Below, piece after piece: positions 40,670 to 49,566 of a stretch of 64,000 nucleotides of DNA; within the stretch, counting starts at the first letter, position 1; each line of letters opens with the position of its first letter. Both the position numbers and the translations under genes were made by a program. Under the pieces are notes generated by a model that was not told the origin of the DNA, ran no database searches, and worked only from the letters and a program-made list of their open reading frames with translations. Source of the stretch: Blastococcus_B deserti (GTDB taxonomy: Bacteria > Actinomycetota > Actinomycetes > Mycobacteriales > Geodermatophilaceae); assembly GCF_042682525.1 (NCBI RefSeq), contig NZ_JBHUHP010000016.1, positions 282,007-346,006 of the forward strand. Reading direction: 5' to 3'.

Positions 40670-40750
40670 CGACCCCTCCGTCCACGTTCGGTTGCTCTCC
40701 GGGAACAGCCTGTCGGAAGAGCCGGCCCGCCGCAGGTCGGGCCGAGGAGG

Positions 40751-41581
40751 TCAGCCGACCCCGGCGCGACCGCCGGCGGAGGCACCGCGCAGCCGCTGGG
40801 CCGGGGTGGCCCAGGCGTCGGCCAGCGTGACGGTGCGCAGTCCGCGCTGCGCGATGAGGTCCAGCAGGTCGCCGTAGACCGTCGTCACGGTGCGGTGGTT
40901 GGCGTGCCCGACGATGATGCGCTGCGCCGCGAACCACTCCCGGGCCGCGGCCATCAGCTCCGCGGCGGTCAGGACGCGGGAGTCCTCGAGCGTGCCGTTC
41001 CACATGGCGATGGTGGGATGCCCCTGCTCGGCCGCGATCCGGTCGATGCGCTCGTCCCGTGCGCCGAAGGGCGGCCGGAAGAACGGGCTGTCGCGCACCC
41101 CGAAGACCGAGCGCAGGAAGTCGCGGTTGCGCCGGATCTCCTCGGCCACCTCGCGGTCGCCCAGCGTCGTCAGGTCGGGGTGGGACCAGGTGTGGTTGCC
41201 CAGGGCGACCTGACCGGAGTCGACCAGCGGTCGGAGCACGCCCGCGTTGTCCTCCCACGAGCGGTAGCAACCGTTGGGGAAGAAGGTCAGGCGCGTCCCG
41301 GTCTCGGTCGCGAAGGCGGCGAACGCGGCCACGACCTCGCTGTTCGTCCCGTCGTCGATGGTGAGGGCGAGGGAGGTGCCCTCGCCGGGCAGCGCGTCCA
41401 CGACCCCGGTCGGCGGAGGGACCGGTACGGGCGAGGGCACCTCCACGGTGCGCACCGACGCCGCGGTCCGGGGCGCGGCGACCGGGGGCGGATCGGTGTC
41501 GACCAGACCGGCCGTGCCACGACCCACCGCCGCACCGGCCAGACCGGCCGCGAGAGCGAGCAGGAACCTCCGTCGGTCCAT
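40751..41581 (-). CDS. Exported polysaccharide deacetylase (NodB-homology)
   Basis: 276 residues. A signal or anchor (MDRRRFLLALAAGLAGAAVG, twin-Arg-like RR) is followed by a spacer and a NodB domain at about 65-260: SLALTIDDGTNSEVV (motif 1, TIDDG), LGNHTWSHPDL (metal His motif 2, HTWSH), FFRPPFGARDERI (motif 3, RPPFG), and IAMWNGTLEDS. The first motif is TIDDG where chitin deacetylases have TFDDG, with both aspartates kept. It acts on cell-wall or extracellular polysaccharide. Confidence 0.9.
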   Translation of the reverse strand: MDRRRFLLALAAGLAGAAVGRGTAGLVDTDPPPVAAPRTAASVRTVEVPSPVPVPPPTGVVDALPGEGTSLALTIDDGTNSEVVAAFAAFATETGTRLTFFPNGCYRSWEDNAGVLRPLVDSGQVALGNHTWSHPDLTTLGDREVAEEIRRNRDFLRSVFGVRDSPFFRPPFGARDERIDRIAAEQGHPTIAMWNGTLEDSRVLTAAELMAAAREWFAAQRIIVGHANHRTVTTVYGDLLDLIAQRGLRTVTLADAWATPAQRLRGASAGGRAGVG

Positions 41582-41849
41582 GGCGCGGACGGTAGGAGCG
41601 ACCCGGGACCGTTCCGCGGCAGGCGACGGCCGACGCGCCGGACCACTTCGCCACGCACACGGAGCGATCCGGAACGTAACCGAAAGCCTGACCCAGTGAC
41701 ACCGGAGCGTCACGTGGCGTCGCGATCGGCCACTCACCCGGGCGGGGGGTCTACCGGTCCAGCCATGTACTCCAACGTTCCAGGACTTAACACTGTGTAC
41801 CGACACAACTACGCACACGGAAGTGCGCACATCACAGGGAGGTGTACGG

Positions 41850-43622
41850 ATGCACAGCAACCAGCAGGAACCTTCGCCGGTCGCGCCCAGTTACGGCGTG
41901 ACCTGGGGTGGGGTCCCCCGGCACGCGCGACGGGCGATGACCGTTGCCGTGGCCACGCTCGTGGCGGCAGGGCTCACCGGTCCCGCCGTCGCGTCCGCGG
42001 CCACGCTGACGTCGTCGGCCGACCCGGTGTCGGTCATCGTGCGGGAGTCGGCCGGCTCGGGGAACGCGCCCGAGCGGGCGGTCTCCGCGTTCGGTGGGTC
42101 GGTGGGTCGCCCGCTCGACATCATCGGTGGTTTCACCGCCGAGGTGCCGGCTGACCGGATCGAGGCGCTCCGCGGCGTGGCCGGCGTCCAGTCGGTCACC
42201 GTGGACGCCGGTCTCGAGCTCCAGAGCGCCGACGTCGAGAGCCAGGCGGCCCAGGCCGGCTCGCTCTACACCATCGCCAACGAGGTCACTGGCGCGTCGG
42301 CGATGTGGGACGCGGGCTACACGGGGGCCGGCGTCGACGTCGCCGTCATCGACTCGGGGATCGTCCCGGTCGACGGGCTGAACGGGACCAAGGTCGTCCA
42401 CGGCCCGGACCTGACGCTCGAGAACCACACGCCCGCCCAGAACCTGGACACCTACGGTCACGGCACGAACATGGCCGGGATCATCGCCGGCCGCGATGCG
42501 GCGGCCGGCACGGTCAGCGGGAACTCCACCGACTTCGTCGGCATGGCTCCCGACGCGCGGATCGTCAGCATCAAGGTCGCTGACGCCAAGGGCCAGACCG
42601 ACGTGTCGCAGGCCATCGCGGCCATCGACTGGGTGGTCCAGAACCACGACAAGAACGGGATGAACATCCGCGTTCTCAACATGTCGTTCGGGACCGACGG
42701 TGTGCAGGACTACGTGCTCGACCCGCTGGCCTTCGCGGCCGAGCAGGCCTGGCACGAGGGCATCGTGGTCGTCGTCGCCGTGGGCAACGAGGGATTCGGC
42801 ACGCAGAAGGTCAACAACCCGGCGTACGACCCCTACCTGATCGCCGTCGGCAGCGGCAACACCAACGGCACGGCCACCACGGCCGACGACGTCGTCTCCG
42901 CGTTCTCGAACGACGGCGACGGCACCCGCAACCCCGACCTCGTCGCCCCCGGCGAGAAGGTCGTCAGCCTGCGGGTGCCCGGGTCCTACCTGGACACCCA
43001 GTACCCGGCTGCCCGCATCGGTGAGCGGCTCTTCCGTGGCAGTGGCACGTCCCAGGCCGCCGCCGTGGTCTCGGGTGCCGCGGCGCTGCTGCTCCAGCAG
43101 CGTCCGGAGCTGACCCCGGACCAGGTCAAGGCCCTCCTCACGGGGTCGGCCGCGGCCATCCCCGGCGCCACCGCGGCGCAGCAGGGAGCCGGTCTGGTCG
43201 ATCTGGCGAAGGCCAAGGACACCGCCACCCCGGTGGACGCGAAGCAGTCCTTCACGCTCGCCACGGGTGCCGGGTCCCTGGAGCTCTCCCGCGGCTCGGT
43301 GCACGTCACCGTCGCCGGCAAGGAGATCCGCGGTGAGGTCGACATCCGGGGCAAGGCGTTCGACGCCTCGTCCTGGGCCGCCGGTCTCAAGAAGGGCACG
43401 AACTGGTCCTCGTCGCTGCTCTCGGGCGTGACCTGGTCCGGCGTGACCTGGTCCGGCGTGACCTGGTCCGGCGTGACCTGGTCCGGCGTCACGTGGTCCG
43501 GGGTCACCTGGTCCGGCGTCACGTGGTCCGGGGTCACCTGGTCCGGCGTGACCTGGTCCGGCGTCACGTGGTCCGGGGTCACCTGGTCCGGCGTGACCTG
43601 GTCCGGCGTGACCTGGTCGTGA
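41850..43622 (+). CDS. Secreted subtilisin-like (S8) protease with C-terminal SGVTW repeats
   Basis: 590 residues from ATG 41850 (GGGAGGTG upstream). There is a signal peptide at about 24-50 (AMTVAVATLVAAGLTGPAVASA) and an I9-like propeptide to about 125 (FTAEVPADRIEALRGVAGVQSVTVDAGLEL). The S8 domain has Asp168 (AVIDSGI), His204 (YGHGTNMAG), oxyanion Asn313 (VAVGNEG) and Ser401 (SGTSQAAA). After a beta-rich linker (about 455-520) come 13 exact SGVTW pentapeptides at residues 525-589 and a final Ser. It is a complete protease acting outside the cell. The next gene, a membrane GGDEF-EAL protein, starts 4 nt after its stop codon. Confidence 0.95.
   Translation: MHSNQQEPSPVAPSYGVTWGGVPRHARRAMTVAVATLVAAGLTGPAVASAATLTSSADPVSVIVRESAGSGNAPERAVSAFGGSVGRPLDIIGGFTAEVPADRIEALRGVAGVQSVTVDAGLELQSADVESQAAQAGSLYTIANEVTGASAMWDAGYTGAGVDVAVIDSGIVPVDGLNGTKVVHGPDLTLENHTPAQNLDTYGHGTNMAGIIAGRDAAAGTVSGNSTDFVGMAPDARIVSIKVADAKGQTDVSQAIAAIDWVVQNHDKNGMNIRVLNMSFGTDGVQDYVLDPLAFAAEQAWHEGIVVVVAVGNEGFGTQKVNNPAYDPYLIAVGSGNTNGTATTADDVVSAFSNDGDGTRNPDLVAPGEKVVSLRVPGSYLDTQYPAARIGERLFRGSGTSQAAAVVSGAAALLLQQRPELTPDQVKALLTGSAAAIPGATAAQQGAGLVDLAKAKDTATPVDAKQSFTLATGAGSLELSRGSVHVTVAGKEIRGEVDIRGKAFDASSWAAGLKKGTNWSSSLLSGVTWSGVTWSGVTWSGVTWSGVTWSGVTWSGVTWSGVTWSGVTWSGVTWSGVTWSGVTWSGVTWS
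43422..43616 (+). repeat. 13 tandem 15-bp units encoding SGVTW
   Basis: 13 units of 15 bp, in frame, encode SGVTW without any amino acid change. Synonymous changes sort the units into three types: A (GGC GTG ACC), B (GGC GTC ACG) and C (GGG GTC ACC). Their order is A A A A B C B C A B C A A. Constant protein with mixed codons points to selection on the peptide, and BC pairs point to past unit duplication. Copy number is likely to differ between strains. Confidence 0.97.
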
Positions 43623-43626
43623 CCTG

Positions 43627-46269
43627 ATGACGACGATGACGAACGGCGCCGACGCCGTGCAGAACACGTTCCTGGGCCGGTTCTCCGTGTCCCAGCGGAT
43701 CATGCTGCTCACCGCGACCGTGGCAGTGGCCGCGGTGGCGCTGTTCGTCATCGTCGTCCGCTCGCTGCCCGGAGCACCCACGGCCCTGAACCTGCCGTGG
43801 GTGCTCTGGGCGGGCGCCTTCGCCCTCGGCGAGGTCCTCGTCGTCCACTGGCAGTGGAAGCGGGACGCCCACAGCTTCTCCATGGGCGACCTCGTGCTGG
43901 CCGTCGCCCTCTTCCTGGCCACGCCGACCCAGCTGGTGACGGCGATGGCCCTGGGATCCGGTGCGGCCCTCATCCTGCACCGGCGTCAGCGCGGGCTGAA
44001 GCTCGCCTTCAACGTCGCCGAGTACGCTCTCGGCGCCGGCGTGTCGCTGGTCGTCTTCCACGGTCTGTCGGCCGGGCTCGGCCCCCAGCTGGACTGGCTG
44101 GCCGCGCTGGTCGCCGTCCTGTCCGCGACCCTCACCGCCGACCTGTGCATCTTCGGCATCATGACCATCCTCGAGGGCCGCGCCGACGGTCGGAAGCTCG
44201 TGGAGCTCCTGGGCCTGTCCGTCCCCTTCGCGCTGGGCTCGGCCGGGATGGGGCTCGTCGTGGCCCGCACGGTCGTCAACGACCCGGCGGCCCTGGCCCT
44301 GCTGGCGCTGCCGACGCTGCTCATCGTCGTCGCCTACCGCGCCTACACCGGCGCCAAGGAGCAGCAGGACAACCTGCAGCTGCTGCACGAGGTCACCTCC
44401 CTGCTGCACACCGGCGACACCCAGGAGGCGCTGGGCGACTTCCTCGACTCGGTGCGCTCGGCCTTCCGGGCCGAGATGGCGGAACTCGTGCTGCTCGGCC
44501 CGGCCGGCCGTGAGGGCGCCACCGTGACCCGGAGCCGCGAGGGCGCCGAGCCGATCGTCATGGCTCCGCTGGACGACGACCAGGACCACCTGCGGCTGCT
44601 GCGCCTGGCCACGGCCTCGGGCGCCCTGACCACTCGCACCGGGACCGGCCGCGACACGCCGCTGGACACCTACGCCGCCGACCGCGGCCTCAAGGACGCC
44701 GTCGCCGCGGCCCTGCGCACCGAGGACCGCGTCCACGGTCTGCTGCTCGTCGGCGGCCGCATCGGCGACGTCACCACCTTCACGTCGCGGGACCTGGCCC
44801 TCCTGGACACCTTCGCCCGCCACGTCGCCACGTCGCTGGAGCGTGGACGGCTCGAGGAGAACCTCCGCCAGGTCACCGACCTCAAGGAGCAGCTCCGCCA
44901 CCAGGCACTGCACGACCCCCTCACCGGGTTGCCCAACCGGACGCTGTTCCTCGACCGGGTGCGCCAGGCCGTGGACGTCGCCGGCCGGACCCGGGTCTGG
45001 CCCGCGGTCGTGTACCTGGACCTGGACGGCTTCAAGCCGGTCAACGACACGTTCGGCCACGAGGCCGGTGACGCGCTGCTGCGCACCGTCGCCGACCGCC
45101 TGCGCGGGTGCCTGCGCCCGGCCGACACCGCGGCTCGGATCGGCGGCGACGAGTTCGTCGTCCTGCTCAACGGTCCGGTCGACCGCTTCCGCGTCGCCCG
45201 CGTCGTCGAGCGGATCCGCGCTCAGCTCGCCGTCCCGGTGTTGCTGGGCGACGGCGTGGTGACCACCGTCGGTGCGAGCATCGGCGTCGCCATCGGCGAC
45301 GTCGAGACCCCCGACGCCGACGCCCTCATCCGGGGCGCCGACATCGCGATGTACGCGGCCAAGCGGGCTCCGGGAACCGACTTCCTGGTGTACGAGCCCG
45401 GGCTCGGCACCGCCGCGGACACGGGCAAGGACGCCGCGGCCGAGCTGGCCGCGGCGATCCGCGACGGCGAGCTGCGGACGGTGTACCAGCCGCTCGTCGA
45501 CCTGCGCACCGGTCGCCCCATCGGCGCGGAGGCGCTGGTCCGCTGGCAGCACCCGATCGACGGGACGCGTCCACCGGACCAGTTCATCGCCCTGGCGGAG
45601 GAGAGCGGCCTGATCACCGAGATCGGCGCCATGGTGCTGGACGACGCCTGCCGGCAGGCCGCCCGATGGGTCGCGCAGGCACCCGCCGACGCCGACCTGC
45701 TGGTCACCGTGAACCTCTCGGCACGTCAGGTGGCCGACGACCGGATCGTCGACCAGGTCGCGGCGGCGCTGGCCGCCTCGGGCCTGGAGCCGCACCGGCT
45801 GGTCCTGGAGATCACCGAGACCGTGCTCATGCACGACCGGGACGCCGCCGCCGCCACGCTCTGGCAGCTCAAGGCGCTGGGCGTGCGCATCGCGATCGAC
45901 GACTTCGGCACCGGCTACTCGTCGCTGGCCTACCTGCGGCGATTCCCGATCGACATGCTCAAGGTGGCCCGCGAGTTCGTCGACGGCCTCGGACGCGACG
46001 CCCACGACGACGTCATCACCCGCGCGATCGTGGAACTGGCCGGCACGCTCGGGCTGCTGACCGTGGCGGAGGGCATCGAGACCAACGAGCAGTCCCGGTA
46101 CGTCGCCGGCCTCGGCTGCGACCTGGCGCAGGGCTACCTGTTCTCGCGCCCCATCGAGGCCGACGCCGTCGGCACGCTGGTGGCGGAGTCGTGGCTCTCC
46201 GGCATCATCGGTCCCCGGTCGCTGGAGGAGGACCGGCCCGGGACGGCCGGCGAGCTGGCCTCGGCCTGA
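43627..46269 (+). CDS. Membrane-bound GAF-GGDEF-EAL protein (c-di-GMP enzyme)
   Basis: 880 residues. About six membrane helices lie at 25-235 (a MASE-like sensor without a name I can assign), GAF at about 245-405, GGDEF at about 430-590 with intact GGDEF at 506-510 and an RPAD inhibitory site (RxxD) five residues before it, then EAL at about 610-855 with EAL at 635-637. In the EAL domain VNLSARQ, EITET, DDFGTGYSS and AEGIET are present, but the usual KxD after DDFGTG reads KVA. This may weaken phosphodiesterase activity, making the protein mainly a cyclase. The start codon is 4 nt after the protease stop and lacks a ribosome binding site, so translation is probably coupled. Confidence 0.93.
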   Translation: MTTMTNGADAVQNTFLGRFSVSQRIMLLTATVAVAAVALFVIVVRSLPGAPTALNLPWVLWAGAFALGEVLVVHWQWKRDAHSFSMGDLVLAVALFLATPTQLVTAMALGSGAALILHRRQRGLKLAFNVAEYALGAGVSLVVFHGLSAGLGPQLDWLAALVAVLSATLTADLCIFGIMTILEGRADGRKLVELLGLSVPFALGSAGMGLVVARTVVNDPAALALLALPTLLIVVAYRAYTGAKEQQDNLQLLHEVTSLLHTGDTQEALGDFLDSVRSAFRAEMAELVLLGPAGREGATVTRSREGAEPIVMAPLDDDQDHLRLLRLATASGALTTRTGTGRDTPLDTYAADRGLKDAVAAALRTEDRVHGLLLVGGRIGDVTTFTSRDLALLDTFARHVATSLERGRLEENLRQVTDLKEQLRHQALHDPLTGLPNRTLFLDRVRQAVDVAGRTRVWPAVVYLDLDGFKPVNDTFGHEAGDALLRTVADRLRGCLRPADTAARIGGDEFVVLLNGPVDRFRVARVVERIRAQLAVPVLLGDGVVTTVGASIGVAIGDVETPDADALIRGADIAMYAAKRAPGTDFLVYEPGLGTAADTGKDAAAELAAAIRDGELRTVYQPLVDLRTGRPIGAEALVRWQHPIDGTRPPDQFIALAEESGLITEIGAMVLDDACRQAARWVAQAPADADLLVTVNLSARQVADDRIVDQVAAALAASGLEPHRLVLEITETVLMHDRDAAAATLWQLKALGVRIAIDDFGTGYSSLAYLRRFPIDMLKVAREFVDGLGRDAHDDVITRAIVELAGTLGLLTVAEGIETNEQSRYVAGLGCDLAQGYLFSRPIEADAVGTLVAESWLSGIIGPRSLEEDRPGTAGELASA

Positions 46270-46271
46270 GC

Positions 46272-46802
46272 CTAGGTCGACGGCACCAGCCCGGCGTCCT
46301 CGATCATGCGCGCCTGCTCCCGGCACCAGGGCGACCACGCGTCGCCCTCGGTCTCCTGCCGCCGGCGGAAGCCGGCCCAGTCCAGCAGCTCCCACTCCTC
46401 GACCTCGGCGGCGTCCGGAGCGGGCGAGCCGGTGAACCGGCCCAGGTAGACCGGGCAGATCTCGTTCTCGACGACGCCGCGGAACTCCGCGCGGTAGCGG
46501 TACCCGGGCAGGGCCGGCCGGACGTCGGCCACGCCCAGCCCGAGCTCGAACCGCGCCCGGCGCTCGATGGCGGCGGCGTCGTCCTCACCGGGGCCCGGGT
46601 GGCCGCAGACGGTGTTGGTCCACATGCCGGGGAACGTGGCCTTGTCGACCGCCCGGCGCGTGATGAGCAGCCGGCCGTCGTCGTCGAAGAGGTAGGCCGA
46701 GAAGGCGCGGTGCAGCGGGGTCTCGCCGTGGTGCACCAGCGGCTTGGGCATGGTGCCGATGGCCTGTCCGTCGTCGTCCACCAGGACGATGAGCTCCTCC
46801 AC
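46272..46802 (-). CDS. idi: Isopentenyl-diphosphate delta-isomerase, type I
   Basis: 176 residues, Nudix-related. Interconverts IPP and DMAPP for isoprenoid, quinone and carotenoid synthesis. Shown by LHRAFSAYLFDDDGRLLITRRA, TFPGMWTNTVCGHPGPGED with catalytic Cys66 and metal His, and the C-terminal EVEEWELLDW with the catalytic Glu. Length and motifs are normal. It is convergent with the GGDEF-EAL gene (2 bp between stops). Confidence 0.96.
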   Translation of the reverse strand: MEELIVLVDDDGQAIGTMPKPLVHHGETPLHRAFSAYLFDDDGRLLITRRAVDKATFPGMWTNTVCGHPGPGEDDAAAIERRARFELGLGVADVRPALPGYRYRAEFRGVVENEICPVYLGRFTGSPAPDAAEVEEWELLDWAGFRRRQETEGDAWSPWCREQARMIEDAGLVPST

Positions 46803-46835
46803 GGGGGCGATTGTCGTCCCCGACCCGGGTGCGTG

Positions 46836-47015
46836 CTACGGACGGCGGCCGATCCGCGTCAGCGCCCACAGCGCACAGCGTCGGCAGATGAAGACTCCCG
46901 GCGTGGCGGCCAGCTCGTGGACCGCGGACCGCGGCAGGTCGCGCCCGCAGCAGCCGCACCCGGCTCGCCCCGCGCCCGCGTCACCGCGTGGCGACCGTCC
47001 CGCACCTACCGCCAT
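46836..47015 (-). CDS. Small zinc-ribbon-like protein
   Basis: 59 residues from ATG 47015. Cysteines occur as CGCCGRDL near residue 20 and CRRC near 45, which would bind one zinc or form a redox site. The spacing (about 25 residues) fits a ribbon. The C-terminal WALTRIGRRP is basic. The family is unknown. It is encoded upstream of and on the same strand as idi with 33 bp between. Confidence 0.55.
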   Translation of the reverse strand: MAVGAGRSPRGDAGAGRAGCGCCGRDLPRSAVHELAATPGVFICRRCALWALTRIGRRP

Positions 47016-47104
47016 CGGCTCACTGTGCGCGACCTCGCGCCGCCTGACCAGACCGCCCCTCCCCCGGTGCATGGTCGCGCAGCCGGTCGGGGCACAGTTC
47101 GGGC

Positions 47105-47935
47105 ATGGACAGCTTCCGCCGCGACGGTCTCACCTTCGACGTCCTGGACGCCGGCCCCTCCCACGGCGAGCCCGTCGTCCTCCTGCACGGCTTCCCGCAG
47201 GACTCCGCGGCCTGGAGGCGGGTGGCTCCCGCACTGCACCAGCACGGGCTGCGCACGCTCGCCCCCGATCAGCGGGGCTACTCGCCCATGGCACGGCCCC
47301 GCGGGCGGTCCTACTACCGGCTCCGCGAGACCACCGCGGACGTCCTCGCCCTCCTGGACGCCGCTGGGCTGGCGAAGGCGCACGTCGTCGGGCACGACTG
47401 GGGCGGGCTGGTGGGGTGGGCCCTGGGCGCGTGGCATCCCGATCGGGTTACCACCCTGACCGTGCTGTCGGTCCCCCACCCGGCGGCGATGGCGAAGGCC
47501 ATGGTCAGCAGCGACCAGGCGCTGCGCTCCTTCTACATAGCGCTGTTCCAGGTCCCGCTGGTGCCCGAGCGACTGCTGCTCGCCGGCGACGGGGCCGCGC
47601 TGCGCCGGCTGCTGCGCCGCGGGGGTCTGCCCGAGGACGTCGTCGACCACTACGTCGCCCGGATGCGCGAGCCGGGGGCGCTGTCGGCCGCGCTCGGCTG
47701 GTACCGCGCGCTGCCCTGGTCGGGACGTGACCCCGTGGGGCGGGTGCGGGTACCCACGCTGCACGTGTGGAGCACCGACGACGCGTTCCTGGGGCGGGCC
47801 GGTGTCGAGGCGGCCGACCAGTTCGTCGAGGCCCCCTACCGGCTGGAGGTGCTCGAGGGCGTGCCGCACTGGATACCCGAGCTGGCGCCCGAGCGGGTGG
47901 CCGACCTGGTCACCGCGCACGTCCGCGCGACCTGA
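47105..47935 (+). CDS. Alpha/beta hydrolase (epoxide hydrolase/dehalogenase-like)
   Basis: 276 residues. HGFPQDSAAWRRV, the nucleophile elbow VVGHDWGG in which Asp is the nucleophile, as in epoxide hydrolases and haloalkane dehalogenases, then RVPTLHVWSTDDAFLG (acid) and EGVPHWIPELAPERV (His). Oxyanion and halide positions agree better with soluble epoxide hydrolase relatives (HGFPQ..GY). The cap domain is at about 140-205. Cytosolic; substrate unknown. Confidence 0.9.
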   Translation: MDSFRRDGLTFDVLDAGPSHGEPVVLLHGFPQDSAAWRRVAPALHQHGLRTLAPDQRGYSPMARPRGRSYYRLRETTADVLALLDAAGLAKAHVVGHDWGGLVGWALGAWHPDRVTTLTVLSVPHPAAMAKAMVSSDQALRSFYIALFQVPLVPERLLLAGDGAALRRLLRRGGLPEDVVDHYVARMREPGALSAALGWYRALPWSGRDPVGRVRVPTLHVWSTDDAFLGRAGVEAADQFVEAPYRLEVLEGVPHWIPELAPERVADLVTAHVRAT

Positions 47936-48082
47936 GCCGCCCGGAGGGCTGCGGACCTCCGGCGCCGGAAGTCCTCCGCGGTCGCGCCAGGGGGCATTGA
48001 CCGGTATCCCGTGGCGGGTCTACCACCTCTTCTCGAGGACGCCGGCGGCAGCTGCGCCGGCCATCCCGGGGGGAGCACGCAC

Positions 48083-49495
48083 ATGGTCAGCGAGAGCCTC
48101 TACCGACGGCTGGTCCCGGATGCGCCGCTGCACCGGCGCACCGACCGCGACCCGGTCGCCGACTCGGCGCTGGAGCGCTTCGAGTCCCTGCGCGCGGCCA
48201 CGCCGCCCACACCGGGGCTGAAGGAGCCCCGGCTGACCTCCACCTGGCAGGGCCGGATCGAACGGATCCTGTTCGCCGTCCCGGCCTTCTCGGTGGACGA
48301 CCCGGAGTCGGCCGCGGCCTACCGCTCCGTGATCTCGGCGCTCCGGCCGGGGACCGAGTTCGTCGTCGTCCACGCCCGATCCCGCCGCGACGACGTCGAG
48401 GAGTGGTTCCGCGCCGCCGGCCACACCGACACGGTCACCTACGTCCCGCTGCCGGACTACGTCTCCTTCACCGACTGGGCGGAGGACGCCTACCTGGCGC
48501 TGACCGATGCCTCGGACGGGTCGCCGTACCTGATGGAGCCGTGGGAGTTCCTGCGGGCCGGGGACGCGCTGATCGCGGACGCGGTCGAGGAGTACACCGA
48601 CATGCAGGCGTCCCAGGCGCCGCTGGTCTTCCAGGGCGGCAACTGCCTCATCGGAGACGACTTCTGGTTCCTGGGCACCGACTACTTCGCCGACAGCGTG
48701 CGCCTCCTGCAGAGCGGTCGCCCACCGGTCGAGCTGCCCGACCGCGCCGACCTCAGCGAGACGGTGCGGCAGCTGTTCCGCGACTACGTCGACGCCGGCC
48801 GGCAGCTGACCCTGGTCGGCACCCGCCGGCCGGTCGCGGTGCCCGAGCTCCGCGGTGCGCGCGAGGGCGACCGGTTCTACCTCGACCTCCCGTCGGGCGG
48901 TGTCGGCGACTTCCAGCCGATCTTCCACATCGACATGCTGATCACCCTCGTCGGCCGCGAGGACGGCCGGTTCACCGTGCTCGTGGGTGACCCGGCCATG
49001 GCCGACGACATGCTCGGCACCTCCTCCCCCTACGCGCTGCGCGAGGCCTACGACCAGATCGCGGCGGCCCTGTCCGCGGAGGGCTTCGAGGTGCGCCGGA
49101 ACCCGCTGGTGCACCGGAGCACCCCGGGGGCCACGTTCGCGCTCGCGGAGCTGCGGGCCATGGCCGCCCAGGACGGCGACCCGGCGCTGGCCCAGGCCGT
49201 GCGTGAGCTGGCCGCCGCGGGAGCGACGGACGACACCCCCGTGACGGTCCGGGACTGGCACCACATCACCTGGAACAACTGCCTGGTCGAGAACAGCGGG
49301 AGCGCCGGGCGGCACGTGTACCTGCCGACGTTCGGGCACGGCGAGAACCGCGACCTCGCCGTCATCGACGAGCACATGAGCCGGCTGTGGACCGAGCTCG
49401 GCTTCGAGGTGCATCCGCTGGCGGACTTCAACTCCTTCGCCCGCCGGCAAGGTGTGGTGCACTGCATCAAGAAATACCTGCGCCGCGGCGACTGA
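48083..49495 (+). CDS. Guanidino-modifying-enzyme-like protein (agmatine deiminase/PAD fold)
   Basis: 470 residues from ATG 48083 (strong GGGGGGAG). Motifs recall the pentein superfamily: FQGGNCLIGDDFWFLG (EGGN-like, with Gln184 at the Glu place), HIDMLITLV (His282-x-Asp284), WNNCLVEN, and a C-terminal QGVVHCIKKYL with the nucleophile-type Cys461. Those give a Cys/His/Asp set as in deiminases and amidinotransferases acting on arginine, agmatine or peptidyl-arginine. The length exceeds agmatine deiminase (about 350), and the N-terminal 90 residues are extra. The family assignment is mine from motifs and not firm. Confidence 0.6.
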   Translation: MVSESLYRRLVPDAPLHRRTDRDPVADSALERFESLRAATPPTPGLKEPRLTSTWQGRIERILFAVPAFSVDDPESAAAYRSVISALRPGTEFVVVHARSRRDDVEEWFRAAGHTDTVTYVPLPDYVSFTDWAEDAYLALTDASDGSPYLMEPWEFLRAGDALIADAVEEYTDMQASQAPLVFQGGNCLIGDDFWFLGTDYFADSVRLLQSGRPPVELPDRADLSETVRQLFRDYVDAGRQLTLVGTRRPVAVPELRGAREGDRFYLDLPSGGVGDFQPIFHIDMLITLVGREDGRFTVLVGDPAMADDMLGTSSPYALREAYDQIAAALSAEGFEVRRNPLVHRSTPGATFALAELRAMAAQDGDPALAQAVRELAAAGATDDTPVTVRDWHHITWNNCLVENSGSAGRHVYLPTFGHGENRDLAVIDEHMSRLWTELGFEVHPLADFNSFARRQGVVHCIKKYLRRGD

Positions 49496-49566
49496 TCTGC
49501 TGCAGGCCCTGATGCGTAGGCGGGCCTGGTCTGCAGGTGGGGCGCCGCCGACCGACACTGCTGTGC

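Noticed and set aside
43422..43616. CRISPR-like array
   Set aside because: Units are 15 bp, contiguous and in frame with a protease gene; there are no spacers and no cas genes in the window.
43579..46395. 938-codon open frame antisense to the GGDEF-EAL gene
   Set aside because: It is a shadow of the high-GC third-position bias of the real gene; composition is Gly/Arg/Val/His-rich and has no domain, while the sense frame has complete GAF, GGDEF and EAL motifs.
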